A stretch of 33,935 nucleotides of DNA from RGIG4097 sp964550635 (GCA_964550635.1 CAZJZV010000015.1:1-33935), one strand, 5' to 3'. Numbered from the stretch's first letter, positions 1 through 7,747 are shown. Notes: a model not told the origin generated them from the sequence alone. Made by a program: numbers and translations.

Positions 1-54
1 GACCCGCGACTTTCACCTTGGCAAGGTGACACTCTACCACTGAGTCACTCCCGC
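1..54 (-). tRNA. tRNA-Gly (GCC anticodon), 3' part cut by window edge
   Basis: The reverse complement begins GCGGGAGTGACTCAGTGGTAG, a typical acceptor strand plus D-arm, and continues into a CTTGCCAAG anticodon loop that reads GCC, decoding glycine GGC/GGU. The 5' end is at base 54. The variable loop has started by base 1, but the T-arm and acceptor 3' strand lie outside the window. A sigma-A-type promoter lies about 20 bp upstream at 74-102, so the tRNA is probably transcribed separately from ispA. Confidence 0.92.
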
Positions 55-73
55 ACGACAAGTGCGCTTTAAT

Positions 74-102
74 ACTATATCAAACAAAAGCGAATTTTGC
101 AA
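74..102 (-). promoter_or_regulatory. sigma-A-type promoter for tRNA-Gly
   Basis: On the minus strand a -35 TTGCAA (97-102) and a -10 TATAGT (74-79) are separated by exactly 17 bp, with a TG one base before the -10 (extended -10). It lies just after the ispA stop and ends 19 bp before the 5' end of the mature tRNA, as expected for a short tRNA precursor leader. Confidence 0.75.
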
Positions 103-110
103 CAGATTTT

Positions 111-947
111 TTATCTTTTTCTGTTTTTCAATTCGTTTGCGAATTTTTCAAGGGTGTCGGCGTGGTGCAAACCGCGGACGGATTGGATTGCTTTCTCGGT
201 TTCTGCGTTGAGAGTGGCAATTCCGACTTCTCTGCCCACCGCGCTCACGTACGAACGCTCTTCGTGGTTTTCGAGCAGGTCGTCTGCGATTTGGAATGCC
301 TGCCCCACGTGGAAGCCGTATTCCCCCATAGCGTTTGCTTCGGTGGAATTTTCACCGCAAGTAACGATTGCGCCCGCTTTGAATGATGCGGACAGTAATG
401 CGGACGTTTTGAGCGCGTACGTTCTCAAAAAGTCATCGTCGTTTTCGTCAAGGTCGTATGCCTGCCCTATTGCCATATCGGATGCGGCTTTCACGAGTGT
501 GCGACACGCGCACGCATAGTCGCTATCAGAATTTTTCTCTTCGAGCATAACGAGAGAAGACAGAGTCAACAATTCATCGCCGATGAGTATTCCGTTTCCT
601 TCCCCGTACTTGACGTGCACCGCGGGTTTACCGCGACGGATGGTATCGTCGTCCATAGCGGGCAAGTCGTCGTGCACGAGAGAATACGAGTGGATGAGTT
701 CGACCGCGCAAGCGATACGCACGAGTTTTTCTTCTTCGTCTGCGGAAAATTCCCTACCCGACGCAAGCGCGCCGAGATAGACGGCAGACGGACGTATTCT
801 CTTTCCGCCGTCCGCGACCGCATAGTAAATCCCGTCGGAAAGCGGATTTTTCACACGCATTTCTTCGATTTGCGTTTCGGCGTAGTCGACAGTCAAAATT
901 CTACGCAGAGTATCGGCGACTTTTTCGATAAACCCTTGCAAGTCCAT
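111..947 (-). CDS. ispA: Polyprenyl (farnesyl) diphosphate synthase
   Basis: 278 aa trans-prenyltransferase that condenses IPP with allylic diphosphates in the cytoplasm, most likely making farnesyl diphosphate. The first aspartate-rich motif is HDDLPAMDDDTIRRG (bacterial type, two-residue insertion), and the second is weaker, ADDLLE. A tyrosine sits five residues before the first motif, which in this family favours a C15 product, but chain length cannot be settled from sequence alone. The start ATG overlaps the xseB stop by 1 nt (TAATG), so it is translated as the last gene of xseA-xseB-ispA. In Bacillus dxs follows ispA; here a tRNA gene follows instead. Confidence 0.9.
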   Translation of the reverse strand: MDLQGFIEKVADTLRRILTVDYAETQIEEMRVKNPLSDGIYYAVADGGKRIRPSAVYLGALASGREFSADEEEKLVRIACAVELIHSYSLVHDDLPAMDDDTIRRGKPAVHVKYGEGNGILIGDELLTLSSLVMLEEKNSDSDYACACRTLVKAASDMAIGQAYDLDENDDDFLRTYALKTSALLSASFKAGAIVTCGENSTEANAMGEYGFHVGQAFQIADDLLENHEERSYVSAVGREVGIATLNAETEKAIQSVRGLHHADTLEKFANELKNRKR

Positions 948-1168
948 TAGTCGATTTTGATTTCTTCGGTGAGTTTGTTAAGGTCGTCCATAAGGATTTC
1001 GAGTTTACCCTTTTCACCGTTCAGGTCGTCCATGCAGACCTTGGAGAGTTTTATACCCTCTTCAAAAGCCTTGGTAGCCTCGTCGACTGGGACGTCGTTT
1101 TCGAGTTTTTTGACGAGCAGTTCGAGTTCTGCGAGAGCCTGTTCGAATTTTTTCATTTCTTCGTTCAT
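947..1168 (-). CDS. xseB: Exodeoxyribonuclease VII small subunit
   Basis: 73 aa, the usual size for XseB. It is acidic and helical, starting MNEEMKKFEQALAELELLV, with the typical FEEGIKLSKVC stretch in the middle. XseB helices bind the large subunit XseA in the cytoplasm to form the single-strand-specific nuclease. The ATG overlaps the xseA stop as ATGA, and the Shine-Dalgarno AAGGAGG lies inside the end of xseA, indicating coupled translation. ispA follows with a 1-nt overlap. Confidence 0.93.
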   Translation of the reverse strand: MNEEMKKFEQALAELELLVKKLENDVPVDEATKAFEEGIKLSKVCMDDLNGEKGKLEILMDDLNKLTEEIKID

Positions 1169-2370
1169 AATTCCTCCTTATTGATAGAAAGGATTTCAGC
1201 GAGAGCGGAGCCGTCCGCACTTCTGATTTTGATTTTATCGCCTATTTCGACTGCGGAAAGATCGGTGACGTAACCGCCGTCCTTTTCCACTGCGAAGTAA
1301 CCGCGTTTAAGGGTTTTGAGCGGACTCAAATTATCGAGAGCGGTCATAGCCTTTTCGAGTCTAAACTCTGATTTTGCGATCTTGTTTTCCGCAAGCGCGC
1401 CGAGCCTTGTAACGAGAGTTTTCACGCGGTTTGCGTTGAGAGTGTAGAAAGTTTCGGCAGAGTGCGCAAGTTTCGTGACCGCAAGACGAGCGCGCATAGT
1501 TTTTCTGTCGAATTGTTTTTGCACGAGAAAGCCGAGCCTTGACGCATCTTCACGCACGCGGCGAACGAGTTCATACCAATCGTATGCAACGAGTTCACCT
1601 GCGGCGGTAGGCGTAGGCGCGCGCATATCCGCAACGAAGTCCGCGAGCGAAAAGTCCGTTTCGTGTCCGACCGCGGAAACGATGGGAGTCTTCATTGCGT
1701 AAATCGCACGAACGAGTTCTTCATCGTAAAACGGAGCCAAATCTTCAAGAGAGCCACCGCCCCTTGCAAGCACTATGACGTCGTAACCTAGTTTATCCAC
1801 CCTTGCAAGCACGCTTGCGATTTCACGACCTGCACCGTCCCCCTGCACTCTGACGTCGCGAATGACGATATTGAGTTTAGGATTTTTGTGACGAATTGTT
1901 GTGACTATATCGCGAATGACCGCCCCTGTTTTCGACGTGACGACAAGCACGTTGTCCGCATACTTCGGGATAGGCACTTTGTGCGCTTCGTCGAAGAGAC
2001 CTTCGGCGGTGAGTTTTGCTTTGAGTTTTTCAAATTGCAAGAACAAAAGACCTTGCCCGACGGGAGTGATTGACGACACCTGAATGGAAAGACGACCGCC
2101 CTTCACGTAGTAGTCGAGTTTGCCTTTGACGATGACGCTTTCGCCGTCCTTGGGTTGATAATCGCAGGAAGCGTAGAATTTCACGCAAGAAATTTGAGCG
2201 TCCTTATCCTTCAAAACAAAATAGGCGTGGGGACCGCTGAGTTTATAGTTGGAAATCTCGCCGAAAACTTCGAGCCCTTGGAAAATGGGCGCGTCCATAC
2301 ACGCGTGAATCGTGGCGTTTAACTCGCTTACGGATATAGCATTTTGCACAATCGACGGTTTAAGTTCCAT
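1165..2370 (-). CDS. xseA: Exodeoxyribonuclease VII large subunit
   Basis: 401 aa. The N-terminal OB-fold (about residues 10-110) has the family signature VFGEISNYKLSGPHAYFVLKD. The catalytic domain follows (about 120-340) with ARGGGSLEDL, FYDEELVRAIY and SAVGHETDFSLADFVADMRAPTPTAA, and a coiled-coil region lies before the C-terminal part. The enzyme degrades single-stranded DNA together with XseB. It is the first gene of xseA-xseB-ispA after the nusB terminator. A Shine-Dalgarno-like AAGGA lies 16 nt before the ATG, unusually far; a weak TTATCT about 7 nt before the ATG could be a -10 box, but I see no good -35. folD, which precedes xseA in Bacillus, is missing. Confidence 0.94.
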   Translation of the reverse strand: MELKPSIVQNAISVSELNATIHACMDAPIFQGLEVFGEISNYKLSGPHAYFVLKDKDAQISCVKFYASCDYQPKDGESVIVKGKLDYYVKGGRLSIQVSSITPVGQGLLFLQFEKLKAKLTAEGLFDEAHKVPIPKYADNVLVVTSKTGAVIRDIVTTIRHKNPKLNIVIRDVRVQGDGAGREIASVLARVDKLGYDVIVLARGGGSLEDLAPFYDEELVRAIYAMKTPIVSAVGHETDFSLADFVADMRAPTPTAAGELVAYDWYELVRRVREDASRLGFLVQKQFDRKTMRARLAVTKLAHSAETFYTLNANRVKTLVTRLGALAENKIAKSEFRLEKAMTALDNLSPLKTLKRGYFAVEKDGGYVTDLSAVEIGDKIKIRSADGSALAEILSINKEEL

Positions 2371-2441
2371 TTTTGACAGATAATCTTCCTTTTTTGCAAC
2401 TAATAACGATTTTTTGAGGTTTTTTCGTGATTTTTGAGGTC

Positions 2442-2466
2442 AAAAAAAGCCTAAACTTAGGCTTTT
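2442..2466 (-). terminator. Intrinsic terminator of the Asp23-nusB operon
   Basis: A perfect 10-bp inverted repeat, AAAAGCCTAA / TTAGGCTTTT with a 2-nt centre, is followed on the minus strand by a run of seven T. The upstream arm overlaps the nusB stop codon. The AT-rich 70 bp after it contains a direct repeat of GATTTTTGAGGT (about 2409 and 2428). Confidence 0.85.
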
Positions 2467-2846
2467 ATCATTTTTGCAAGCACTCCGTTGACGAATTTGC
2501 CCGATTTGTCGGTGCCGTAGCGTTTCGCTAGGTCGACCGCTTCGTTGATTATGACTTTTGCGGGTGCTTCTTCGGTGTACAACTCGTAGGTCGCAAGAAG
2601 AAGTGCGACAAGGTCGGGACGATACAATCTTTCGATACGGTAGTTTTCAAGATAGGACGACACCTTCTCTTTCAGTCCGTCGAAATTGTCCGTCACTCCG
2701 TGGTATACGCGACGGATATAATCCTTGTCGTCTGCGCTGAGGTCGTCTGCAAATTCCAAAAGAGAAAGCGCATCTTCGTCTTTCTCGGAAATGAAGGTGT
2801 ATTCGAATATAAGTTTGAACGCTGTTTCTCTTGCTACTTTTCTCAT
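2457..2846 (-). CDS. nusB: Transcription antitermination factor NusB
   Basis: 129 aa, normal for NusB. The all-helical fold is recognisable from the N-terminal MRKVARETAFKLIFEY and the C-terminal APAKVIINEAVDLAKRYG plus FVNGVLAKM. NusB with NusE (S10) binds boxA in rRNA leaders and prevents premature termination. The ATG overlaps the Asp23 stop as ATGA, so the two form a pair, as yqhY-nusB do in B. subtilis. A strong terminator overlaps its 3' end. Confidence 0.95.
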   Translation of the reverse strand: MRKVARETAFKLIFEYTFISEKDEDALSLLEFADDLSADDKDYIRRVYHGVTDNFDGLKEKVSSYLENYRIERLYRPDLVALLLATYELYTEEAPAKVIINEAVDLAKRYGTDKSGKFVNGVLAKMIKA

Positions 2847-3166
2847 TGCGGATAGATGACGTCAACCACTTGTACGTTGACGGAATGAACTTGGTATTTG
2901 GTGGAATTTTCCACTTCCGCTTTCACTCTTTCCTGCACCGTCGCAACGGTCGGCGGGACAAGATAGCCGAATTGGATATTGACGAACAAGTCTATCGTAA
3001 CTTTGTCGTTGGGAAGAAAGTAGACGGACACACCGCAACCGCGGAAAGATTTCTTTCCGTCCTTTGCGAGCACCTGAATACCATCAACGCCGGACGCAGC
3101 GTCGTATGCGAGAGATGTGATTACGTCCGAAAAGACGGACATTTTCTTGTTCGTATCCTTTGCCAT
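2843..3166 (-). CDS. Asp23/Gls24 family protein (YqhY-like)
   Basis: 107 aa member of the Asp23/Gls24 family, with VITSLAYDAASGVDGIQVL near the start and a later GCGVSVYFLPNDKVTIDLFVNI. Homologues immediately upstream of nusB (YqhY in Bacillus) have been linked to acetyl-CoA carboxylase control; the accBC genes that normally sit next to it are absent here. A sigma-A promoter at 3173-3201 leaves only 6 nt between the -10 box and the ATG, so the mRNA would start at or next to the start codon. An alternative start at the internal ATG at 3142 (MSVFSDV) has AAAGGA 13 nt upstream, farther than usual. I keep the upstream ATG but mark it uncertain. Confidence 0.85.
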   Translation of the reverse strand: MAKDTNKKMSVFSDVITSLAYDAASGVDGIQVLAKDGKKSFRGCGVSVYFLPNDKVTIDLFVNIQFGYLVPPTVATVQERVKAEVENSTKYQVHSVNVQVVDVIYPQ

Positions 3167-3172
3167 ACGCGT

Positions 3173-3201
3173 ATTATAGCATAAGCGAAAATTATTAGCA
3201 A
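3173..3201 (-). promoter_or_regulatory. sigma-A promoter of Asp23-nusB, -10 box 6 nt from ATG
   Basis: Minus-strand -35 TTGCTA (3196-3201), 17-bp spacer, consensus -10 TATAAT (3173-3178) preceded by TGC (extended -10). Only ACGCGT separates the -10 from the ATG of the Asp23 gene, so initiation at the usual 6-8 nt would give a leaderless transcript. Confidence 0.8.
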
Positions 3202-3212
3202 GATATTGACGA

Positions 3213-3242
3213 GAAAAAAGGCGGGCAATTTGCTTGCCCGCC
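3213..3242 (-). terminator. Intrinsic terminator of the spoIIIA operon
   Basis: GC-rich 9-bp perfect stem GGCGGGCAA / TTGCCCGCC with a 5-nt loop, followed on the minus strand by TTTTTT. It begins a few bases after the spoIIIAH stop and separates the sporulation operon from the Asp23-nusB promoter. Confidence 0.93.
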
Positions 3243-3248
3243 CGCGTT

Positions 3249-3740
3249 TTAGTTATAAGGAATGATTTTCACGTCGGTTGCCTTGAAATCGGTTTCGTCT
3301 GTTACGATGCAAAGAATTTGAGTCGCTTGTTCGGGAGTCAACTCCTCCGCCCCGACCACTACGTTCACACCGTCTTCACCGATTGCGACGACCGCATCGT
3401 CGAAACCTTTCGCCTTGACGAGAGTTTCAAGGGCAAGTTCGGTTTCCATTTTGGTGACGATATCGAGTTTTTTCTGCTCTGCGCTAGCCTTACTCTCCGC
3501 GCTTGCGTCCTCGGACTTAATTATCGCGTCGAGATAGAGATACTCGGATTCGCGGGTTGCGTCGCGGTCGCTCCGATAGGATGCGAAGAAAGTTTCGGTG
3601 ACGGTCACTCCGCCGTCCGCGTTTGCCTGCTCTCCGTCAAGTCGCTCGTTGAGCGCCCAGTTCAGCACGCCCGTCGCGACGAGCAACACTACCATGACTG
3701 ACAGTACGATTGCTTTTTTGGTTTTCGATTTTATTTTCAT
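3249..3740 (-). CDS. spoIIIAH: Stage III sporulation protein AH (SpoIIIAH)
   Basis: 163 aa bitopic membrane protein of the mother cell. One N-terminal transmembrane segment (about residues 9-28, AIVLSVMVVLLVATGVLNWAL) is followed by a charged linker and a C-terminal ring-building domain (about 85-163, with DDAVVAIGEDGVNVVV). The family resembles type III secretion YscJ/FliF rings, and its extracellular domain binds forespore SpoIIQ across the intermembrane space. The start ATG at 3740 has a strong GAGGAGGAG Shine-Dalgarno; upstream in-frame codons lie before that site and were not used. Last gene of the operon, followed directly by a terminator. Confidence 0.92.
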   Translation of the reverse strand: MKIKSKTKKAIVLSVMVVLLVATGVLNWALNERLDGEQANADGGVTVTETFFASYRSDRDATRESEYLYLDAIIKSEDASAESKASAEQKKLDIVTKMETELALETLVKAKGFDDAVVAIGEDGVNVVVGAEELTPEQATQILCIVTDETDFKATDVKIIPYN

Positions 3741-3757
3741 AACTCCTCCTCGAAAAT

Positions 3758-4165
3758 TTATTTCATTTTGCAAATTTCGACCACGCTTTTATCCACTCCC
3801 ATAGCGGACACCGTCGCGCGTTGCAGTTTCAAGAGTACGGATATATCGTCCGCGCCTTCCGCAATCACGAGAATACCGACGACGTCCTCCCCTTTTCTTG
3901 ACACCATAACTTCCACTCTTCCCGCGCCGTCAATGCTTTCAAGTACGGCGGACAATCTCTCTTCTTCCGCGGTCATCACGGAGGATACGGGAGTTGATTC
4001 AGATTGGTTTTTTTCCGCTACGTTAGAGTATATGACGAGTGCGACTGCGATTATGAATACGGCGACGATAAGTTGAAGATTTTTGATTTTGCCGAGTTTT
4101 TTGACAACGGGCAACTCCTTCAACGACTTGACAAAACTATCCTTTCTCTCGTCAACTACTTCCAT
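3758..4165 (-). CDS. spoIIIAG: Stage III sporulation protein AG (SpoIIIAG)
   Basis: 135 aa, one transmembrane segment (about residues 31-48, LQLIVAVFIIAVALVIYS) after a short basic cytoplasmic region. The C-terminal ring domain (about 65-133) carries the family sequence LSAVLESIDGAGRVEVMV and later VGILVIAEGADD. SpoIIIAG assembles a large ring in the mother-cell part of the SpoIIIA-SpoIIQ channel. This copy is short, lacking much of the insertion seen in B. subtilis. The ATG overlaps the spoIIIAF end by 14 nt, with GGAG just upstream. Confidence 0.92.
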   Translation of the reverse strand: MEVVDERKDSFVKSLKELPVVKKLGKIKNLQLIVAVFIIAVALVIYSNVAEKNQSESTPVSSVMTAEEERLSAVLESIDGAGRVEVMVSRKGEDVVGILVIAEGADDISVLLKLQRATVSAMGVDKSVVEICKMK

Positions 4166-4628
4166 ATATCTCCACCGAAACGGTGCTTTCGTCCACTTGA
4201 GCGATTTTACTCGTCAACTCACGCACCGTCACAATATGTTTATTCACGTTTTCGTCCGTGAGAACGGATTTTTGAATTTTGACGACGATTTCGACAATAT
4301 CAGTGTTATTCCGCCCCGTAGTGGTGATTTTCACGTCTGCATCGTAGCCGTTTTGGGATAGCGCGGTTTTGATTTTACTTTCCTTTTCCGCAACTATCCT
4401 ATCGTCAACACCCGCCACGTAACTTTCGTCCGCATATACGCTTATCTCCCCTAGTTCGAGTTTTGCGCCGTTTTTGAAAAAGGAAGGTAGCGGGGACACC
4501 ACGACGAATATCACGAGCAACGAAAACGCTCCCCTGACGTACTTCGTCGTCTGTCCGTCGGGCATTACGATTTCAAGAAGTAGACCAAGGCACACGACGC
4601 CGACTATCGACAACAACCAATCCTGCAT
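4152..4628 (-). CDS. spoIIIAF: Stage III sporulation protein AF (SpoIIIAF)
   Basis: 158 aa. Two transmembrane helices at the N-terminus (about residues 4-22 and 33-52) are followed by a soluble C-terminal ring-building domain (about 75-158) with VKITTTGRNNTDIVEIVVKI. This matches SpoIIIAF, a component of the SpoIIIA complex in the mother-cell membrane around the forespore. I chose the ATG at 4628 (MQDWLLSIVG) because AGGTGG lies just upstream and MxxWL at the start is typical; the in-frame ATG 18 nt earlier falls ahead of that site. Confidence 0.91.
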   Translation of the reverse strand: MQDWLLSIVGVVCLGLLLEIVMPDGQTTKYVRGAFSLLVIFVVVSPLPSFFKNGAKLELGEISVYADESYVAGVDDRIVAEKESKIKTALSQNGYDADVKITTTGRNNTDIVEIVVKIQKSVLTDENVNKHIVTVRELTSKIAQVDESTVSVEIYGSS

Positions 4629-4635
4629 ACGCCAC

Positions 4636-5823
4636 CTACACCGCAACCGTACCGACTGCGAGCATAATCAATATGAAAAACATGAACGCCGAGCCGACGA
4701 GAGCGGTTATGAGCAAGGACGTATTGTCCGCAACCGCGGATAGCATATTCGATATGCGCGCGTCCCCGATAGGTTCGACGATAGCGGAAGCAAGTCGCAT
4801 TGAGATCAAAAACGCAACCAGTTTGACGACGGGGAAAAGCACCACGCAAACAAGCACCGCCACCGCCGTATAGCCGAAGGCACTTTTCACAAGCACCAAC
4901 GACGAAGCGACGAGATCGAATCCGTCGGACACGTATCCGCCGAGTATCGGCACGTAACTTGACAGAGCGAATTTTGCAACGTTGTAGCCGAGTTTGTCCG
5001 CGACTCCGCCCGAAATTCCGCCCACAGTCAGAAAAGTGCCGAAAAGTCCGAATGCAATTCCAACGAGCCAAGTTGACGACGATCGAAACAGTTTGTTCAT
5101 TTTGGTGAGTTTCACGTTGCCCGACAGGTTGCCGACCACCGAAAACACTTCGCACGCAATGAACGCAGGCACGACGACTCTTGAAATCAATTCCATAATC
5201 CCACCGCCAAGCACCGCCATCATAGGTTGATAAGTCGCAACGCTCACGCTACTGCCAAGTCCCGCAAGCAATGTTAGAAGCACGGGAAAAGCGGTTTCTG
5301 CAAAGGTCGTCAACGCGCGCACCGTTTTCGTGACCGTCCCCGCGACGTCCACAAGGGACGAAGTGATTATCACGATGACGGTCGCATAGCAAACCGCGTG
5401 CACGACTTCCGTCGTCGAGTTGTCGAGAAAGGACGAAGTCATACCCGACAACGTACTTTTCAACAAGCAAACCAAAACAACTGACAGTATGGACGGCAAA
5501 AAGCCGAGAAAATATTTCCCGATATCCTTTGAAAGTGCGGACGAAAACTCCGCGAAAAAGTTTTCGCTCTCCCCGCTTGCAATGCGTTTCAAGAGTGCTT
5601 TCACGTTTGAAAAGGAATAGCCGTCCGTCCCCAGTGAATCAACGAAAGATTGAAAGTCGTCGAGATTCAAATCGTCTATACTCTTGACGACGTTTTCACC
5701 AAGGGACTTTTCGACGTCGTCGCCACCGTCCGCAAACGCAACTTCGCTAGGCAAAAGAAAGCACGCAAACAAAATTGCCACAAGCACGCACAAACCTATT
5801 TTCAACGCCAATTTTGGTTTCAT
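4636..5823 (-). CDS. spoIIIAE: Stage III sporulation protein AE (SpoIIIAE)
   Basis: 395 aa polytopic membrane protein with an N-terminal signal sequence (residues 1-30, LKIGLCVLVAILFACFLLP then AFADGG). Several hydrophobic segments follow, from about residue 105 to the end. Recognisable family stretches are FAETAFPVLLTLLAGLG and YVPILGGYVSDGFDLV. SpoIIIAE is an integral part of the SpoIIIA complex needed for forespore sigma-G activity. The start at 5823 overlaps the spoIIIAD stop as ATGA; a longer reading frame extends further upstream but lies within spoIIIAD and would disrupt the signal peptide. Confidence 0.92.
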   Translation of the reverse strand: MKPKLALKIGLCVLVAILFACFLLPSEVAFADGGDDVEKSLGENVVKSIDDLNLDDFQSFVDSLGTDGYSFSNVKALLKRIASGESENFFAEFSSALSKDIGKYFLGFLPSILSVVLVCLLKSTLSGMTSSFLDNSTTEVVHAVCYATVIVIITSSLVDVAGTVTKTVRALTTFAETAFPVLLTLLAGLGSSVSVATYQPMMAVLGGGIMELISRVVVPAFIACEVFSVVGNLSGNVKLTKMNKLFRSSSTWLVGIAFGLFGTFLTVGGISGGVADKLGYNVAKFALSSYVPILGGYVSDGFDLVASSLVLVKSAFGYTAVAVLVCVVLFPVVKLVAFLISMRLASAIVEPIGDARISNMLSAVADNTSLLITALVGSAFMFFILIMLAVGTVAV

Positions 5824-6209
5824 ACGATTTTCAAAAGTTCGGTCGTCACATTGATTAGTTCGGACAAAATGGACACACTCATAGCAAAAATCGTGAGTTT
5901 CCCCCCGAATTGCAACTTGCTTGCAATGGACGGACAACCCGCGTCGGTTGCGATAGACGACGAATATTCCGTCAAATACCCCACCCCTATGATTTTCAAC
6001 ACCGCGGAGAATACACCGTCGTCCACACCGCTTTTCTTCACAATATCGTCGAAAGCAAGCACGACGTCGCGGAGCGTACCGAGCAAGAATACGACCATCA
6101 CGACACCCGTCGCAATCGTCGCAAACACCGCAAATTCAGGGCGCGCGGTGCGCAAAAGCATAACCACCGTTATGCCGACCAGTGCAATTCCAATCAATTT
6201 GAAAATCAT
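5820..6209 (-). CDS. spoIIIAD: Stage III sporulation protein AD (SpoIIIAD)
   Basis: 129 aa, largely hydrophobic, with about four membrane segments (first residues 3-20, then about 29-47, 66-95 and 105-125). It has the AC/AD family sequence IGVGYLTEYSSSIATDAG and a GGKLTIFAMSVSILSELI ending. SpoIIIAD is a membrane component of the SpoIIIA channel complex. The ATG overlaps the spoIIIAC stop by 1 nt and the gene ends in an ATGA overlap with spoIIIAE. Confidence 0.92.
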   Translation of the reverse strand: MIFKLIGIALVGITVVMLLRTARPEFAVFATIATGVVMVVFLLGTLRDVVLAFDDIVKKSGVDDGVFSAVLKIIGVGYLTEYSSSIATDAGCPSIASKLQFGGKLTIFAMSVSILSELINVTTELLKIV

Positions 6210-6406
6210 CAGTTCAAGGAGAGTATGTCTTTTATCGTGTCGAAGAGTCCGCCCACCATATCGATGACGAGCGCAATCACAACGATAAGTCCCGCAAGAG
6301 TCGCGAAAGTCGCAATATCGTCGCGGTCGCTCTTTTTCAAAATCATAGCGACCACCGCCGTCAACAACCCTATTCCTGCGATTTTGAGAATGATACCGAT
6401 TTCCAT
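6209..6406 (-). CDS. spoIIIAC: Stage III sporulation protein AC (SpoIIIAC)
   Basis: 65 aa, the expected small size. It consists of two transmembrane helices (about residues 4-24 and 33-52) joined by the charged loop KKSDRDDIA, matching the family core. SpoIIIAC sits in the mother-cell membrane of the SpoIIIA complex and is related in sequence to SpoIIIAD. It starts 9 nt after spoIIIAB with AAAGGAG upstream of the ATG. Confidence 0.92.
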   Translation of the reverse strand: MEIGIILKIAGIGLLTAVVAMILKKSDRDDIATFATLAGLIVVIALVIDMVGGLFDTIKDILSLN

Positions 6407-6415
6407 TTGACTCCT

Positions 6416-6907
6416 TTACGCCGTGACGACCATGAGCGCAACGCCGAGTAGCACGAACAATTTGAAATACATATTGCCAAGCCGTTTGCTATCCGTTTTG
6501 CAAGTTTCGCATTTTGATTGAAATGTTTTGGGTTGAGCGTCGATATATGCGATTTGTTCGCCGAGTGACGAAACTCCGAGTCCGTCCAAAAATGCGGATA
6601 TTTCCTTGATTTCGTCATTTTTCAAGCGAGTTGAGCGGATTTCTTTTTTCCGTCCCTGTCGCAGTCCCGTCGCGAAGTCGCGGAGTATATCCGAAACTTC
6701 GTCCTTATTCTCCCCCGCAAACGCAAGGCAAATTTCAGGAACGGAAGTCATTTTCGACATGAGTTCACCCCTTGCGTACGCGATGAAATCGCATAGCCTA
6801 ACGTAGCACTTTTCCCGCTCTGCGTACCGCCTTTTGACGAGCAATCCGATATAGGACGACACGAGCGCAAGCAGTCCACCGCCTAGCAGTTTCAACCCGT
6901 CATACAT
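6416..6907 (-). CDS. spoIIIAB: Stage III sporulation protein AB (SpoIIIAB)
   Basis: 163 aa. Hydrophobic helices at both ends (about residues 6-24 and 147-162) flank a soluble helical region that has type II secretion GspF-like topology. The N-terminus (LLGGGLLALVSSYIGLLVKRRY) and ARGELMSKMTSVPEICLAF match SpoIIIAB. It is thought to be the membrane platform that works with the SpoIIIAA ATPase. Its start lies inside the end of spoIIIAA (8-nt overlap). Confidence 0.92.
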   Translation of the reverse strand: MYDGLKLLGGGLLALVSSYIGLLVKRRYAEREKCYVRLCDFIAYARGELMSKMTSVPEICLAFAGENKDEVSDILRDFATGLRQGRKKEIRSTRLKNDEIKEISAFLDGLGVSSLGEQIAYIDAQPKTFQSKCETCKTDSKRLGNMYFKLFVLLGVALMVVTA

Positions 6908-7742
6908 TCACGACCTCTACGATTTTCCCCGTAGGCTCCAAGGTTATCGCGACGTCGAAACACTTCGCCAAGGACGAAAACACGCTCGACGACGAGATTT
7001 GCTCGAAAGACCGTCCGTGCACCGATGCGAACACCCTGACTCCGCTCCTGACAATATCCCCGACGGACTCCACTTCCCGATGACTGAAAATTTCGTCCGT
7101 AACGATGATTTCAGGGGACATAGCGCGGATGCAGTTTTCGTAGGCAATGCACTTTGATATTCCGCTCACCACTTCGCTATCCCCCACGTCGAGAGTAGGA
7201 AGCCCCTTGCCGTCCACGGATGCGATTTCGTAACGCTCGTCGATGATGAGCGTGTTGTATCTCTTCGACGTCTGCCTTGCCATATCACGAAGTAGCGTAG
7301 TCTTGCCCCCGCCGGGCGGAGATACGACGAGTACGTTTGCATTTTCGATTTTCGCCATAACGCCGTCCGCGCACCCCTTTATCTCGTGGGGAATGCGCAT
7401 AACCGCATAAGACGGATTTTTTATTGTGATGAGCCGACCGCCGTCCACGACGCCTTCCCCTGCAACCCCGATACGCACTCCCGCTTTCACGAGATAGCCT
7501 TTGACGAGTTCGTCGTTGACTGCGTAAAAGGAAAAATCCGAAGCAAGTCCAACGAGCCTTTCCACGTCCGTTTTCGTGACTATATACGGTTGTCCGCAAG
7601 GCAGAAGCGCATACTTCTTCCCTTCCGCCGTCGAAAAAACGAGCGGACGACCGACACGCAACCGCACCTCGGTGATTTCGTTTTCTTTCGCATTTTCGTT
7701 TATTGCTCTAGCGACGATACCGTCAATAAGTCCACCAAACAT
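6900..7742 (-). CDS. spoIIIAA: Stage III sporulation ATPase SpoIIIAA
   Basis: 280 aa AAA-type ATPase that powers the SpoIIIA channel from the mother-cell cytoplasm. Walker A is SPPGGGKTT (about residues 141-149), followed by NTLIIDERYEIA and ECIVTDEIF-like Walker B/sensor regions. The N-terminal ITEVRLRVGRPL is characteristic. I start at the ATG at 7742 (MFGGLIDG) because it puts EVRLR at the family's usual distance from the N-terminus and a sigma-E-type promoter ends 5 nt upstream. There is no Shine-Dalgarno there. An in-frame ATG at 7823 and a TTG at 7856 would lengthen the protein but would place the promoter inside the gene. First gene of the operon. Confidence 0.9.
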   Translation of the reverse strand: MFGGLIDGIVARAINENAKENEITEVRLRVGRPLVFSTAEGKKYALLPCGQPYIVTKTDVERLVGLASDFSFYAVNDELVKGYLVKAGVRIGVAGEGVVDGGRLITIKNPSYAVMRIPHEIKGCADGVMAKIENANVLVVSPPGGGKTTLLRDMARQTSKRYNTLIIDERYEIASVDGKGLPTLDVGDSEVVSGISKCIAYENCIRAMSPEIIVTDEIFSHREVESVGDIVRSGVRVFASVHGRSFEQISSSSVFSSLAKCFDVAITLEPTGKIVEVVNV

Positions 7743-7747
7743 ATTAA

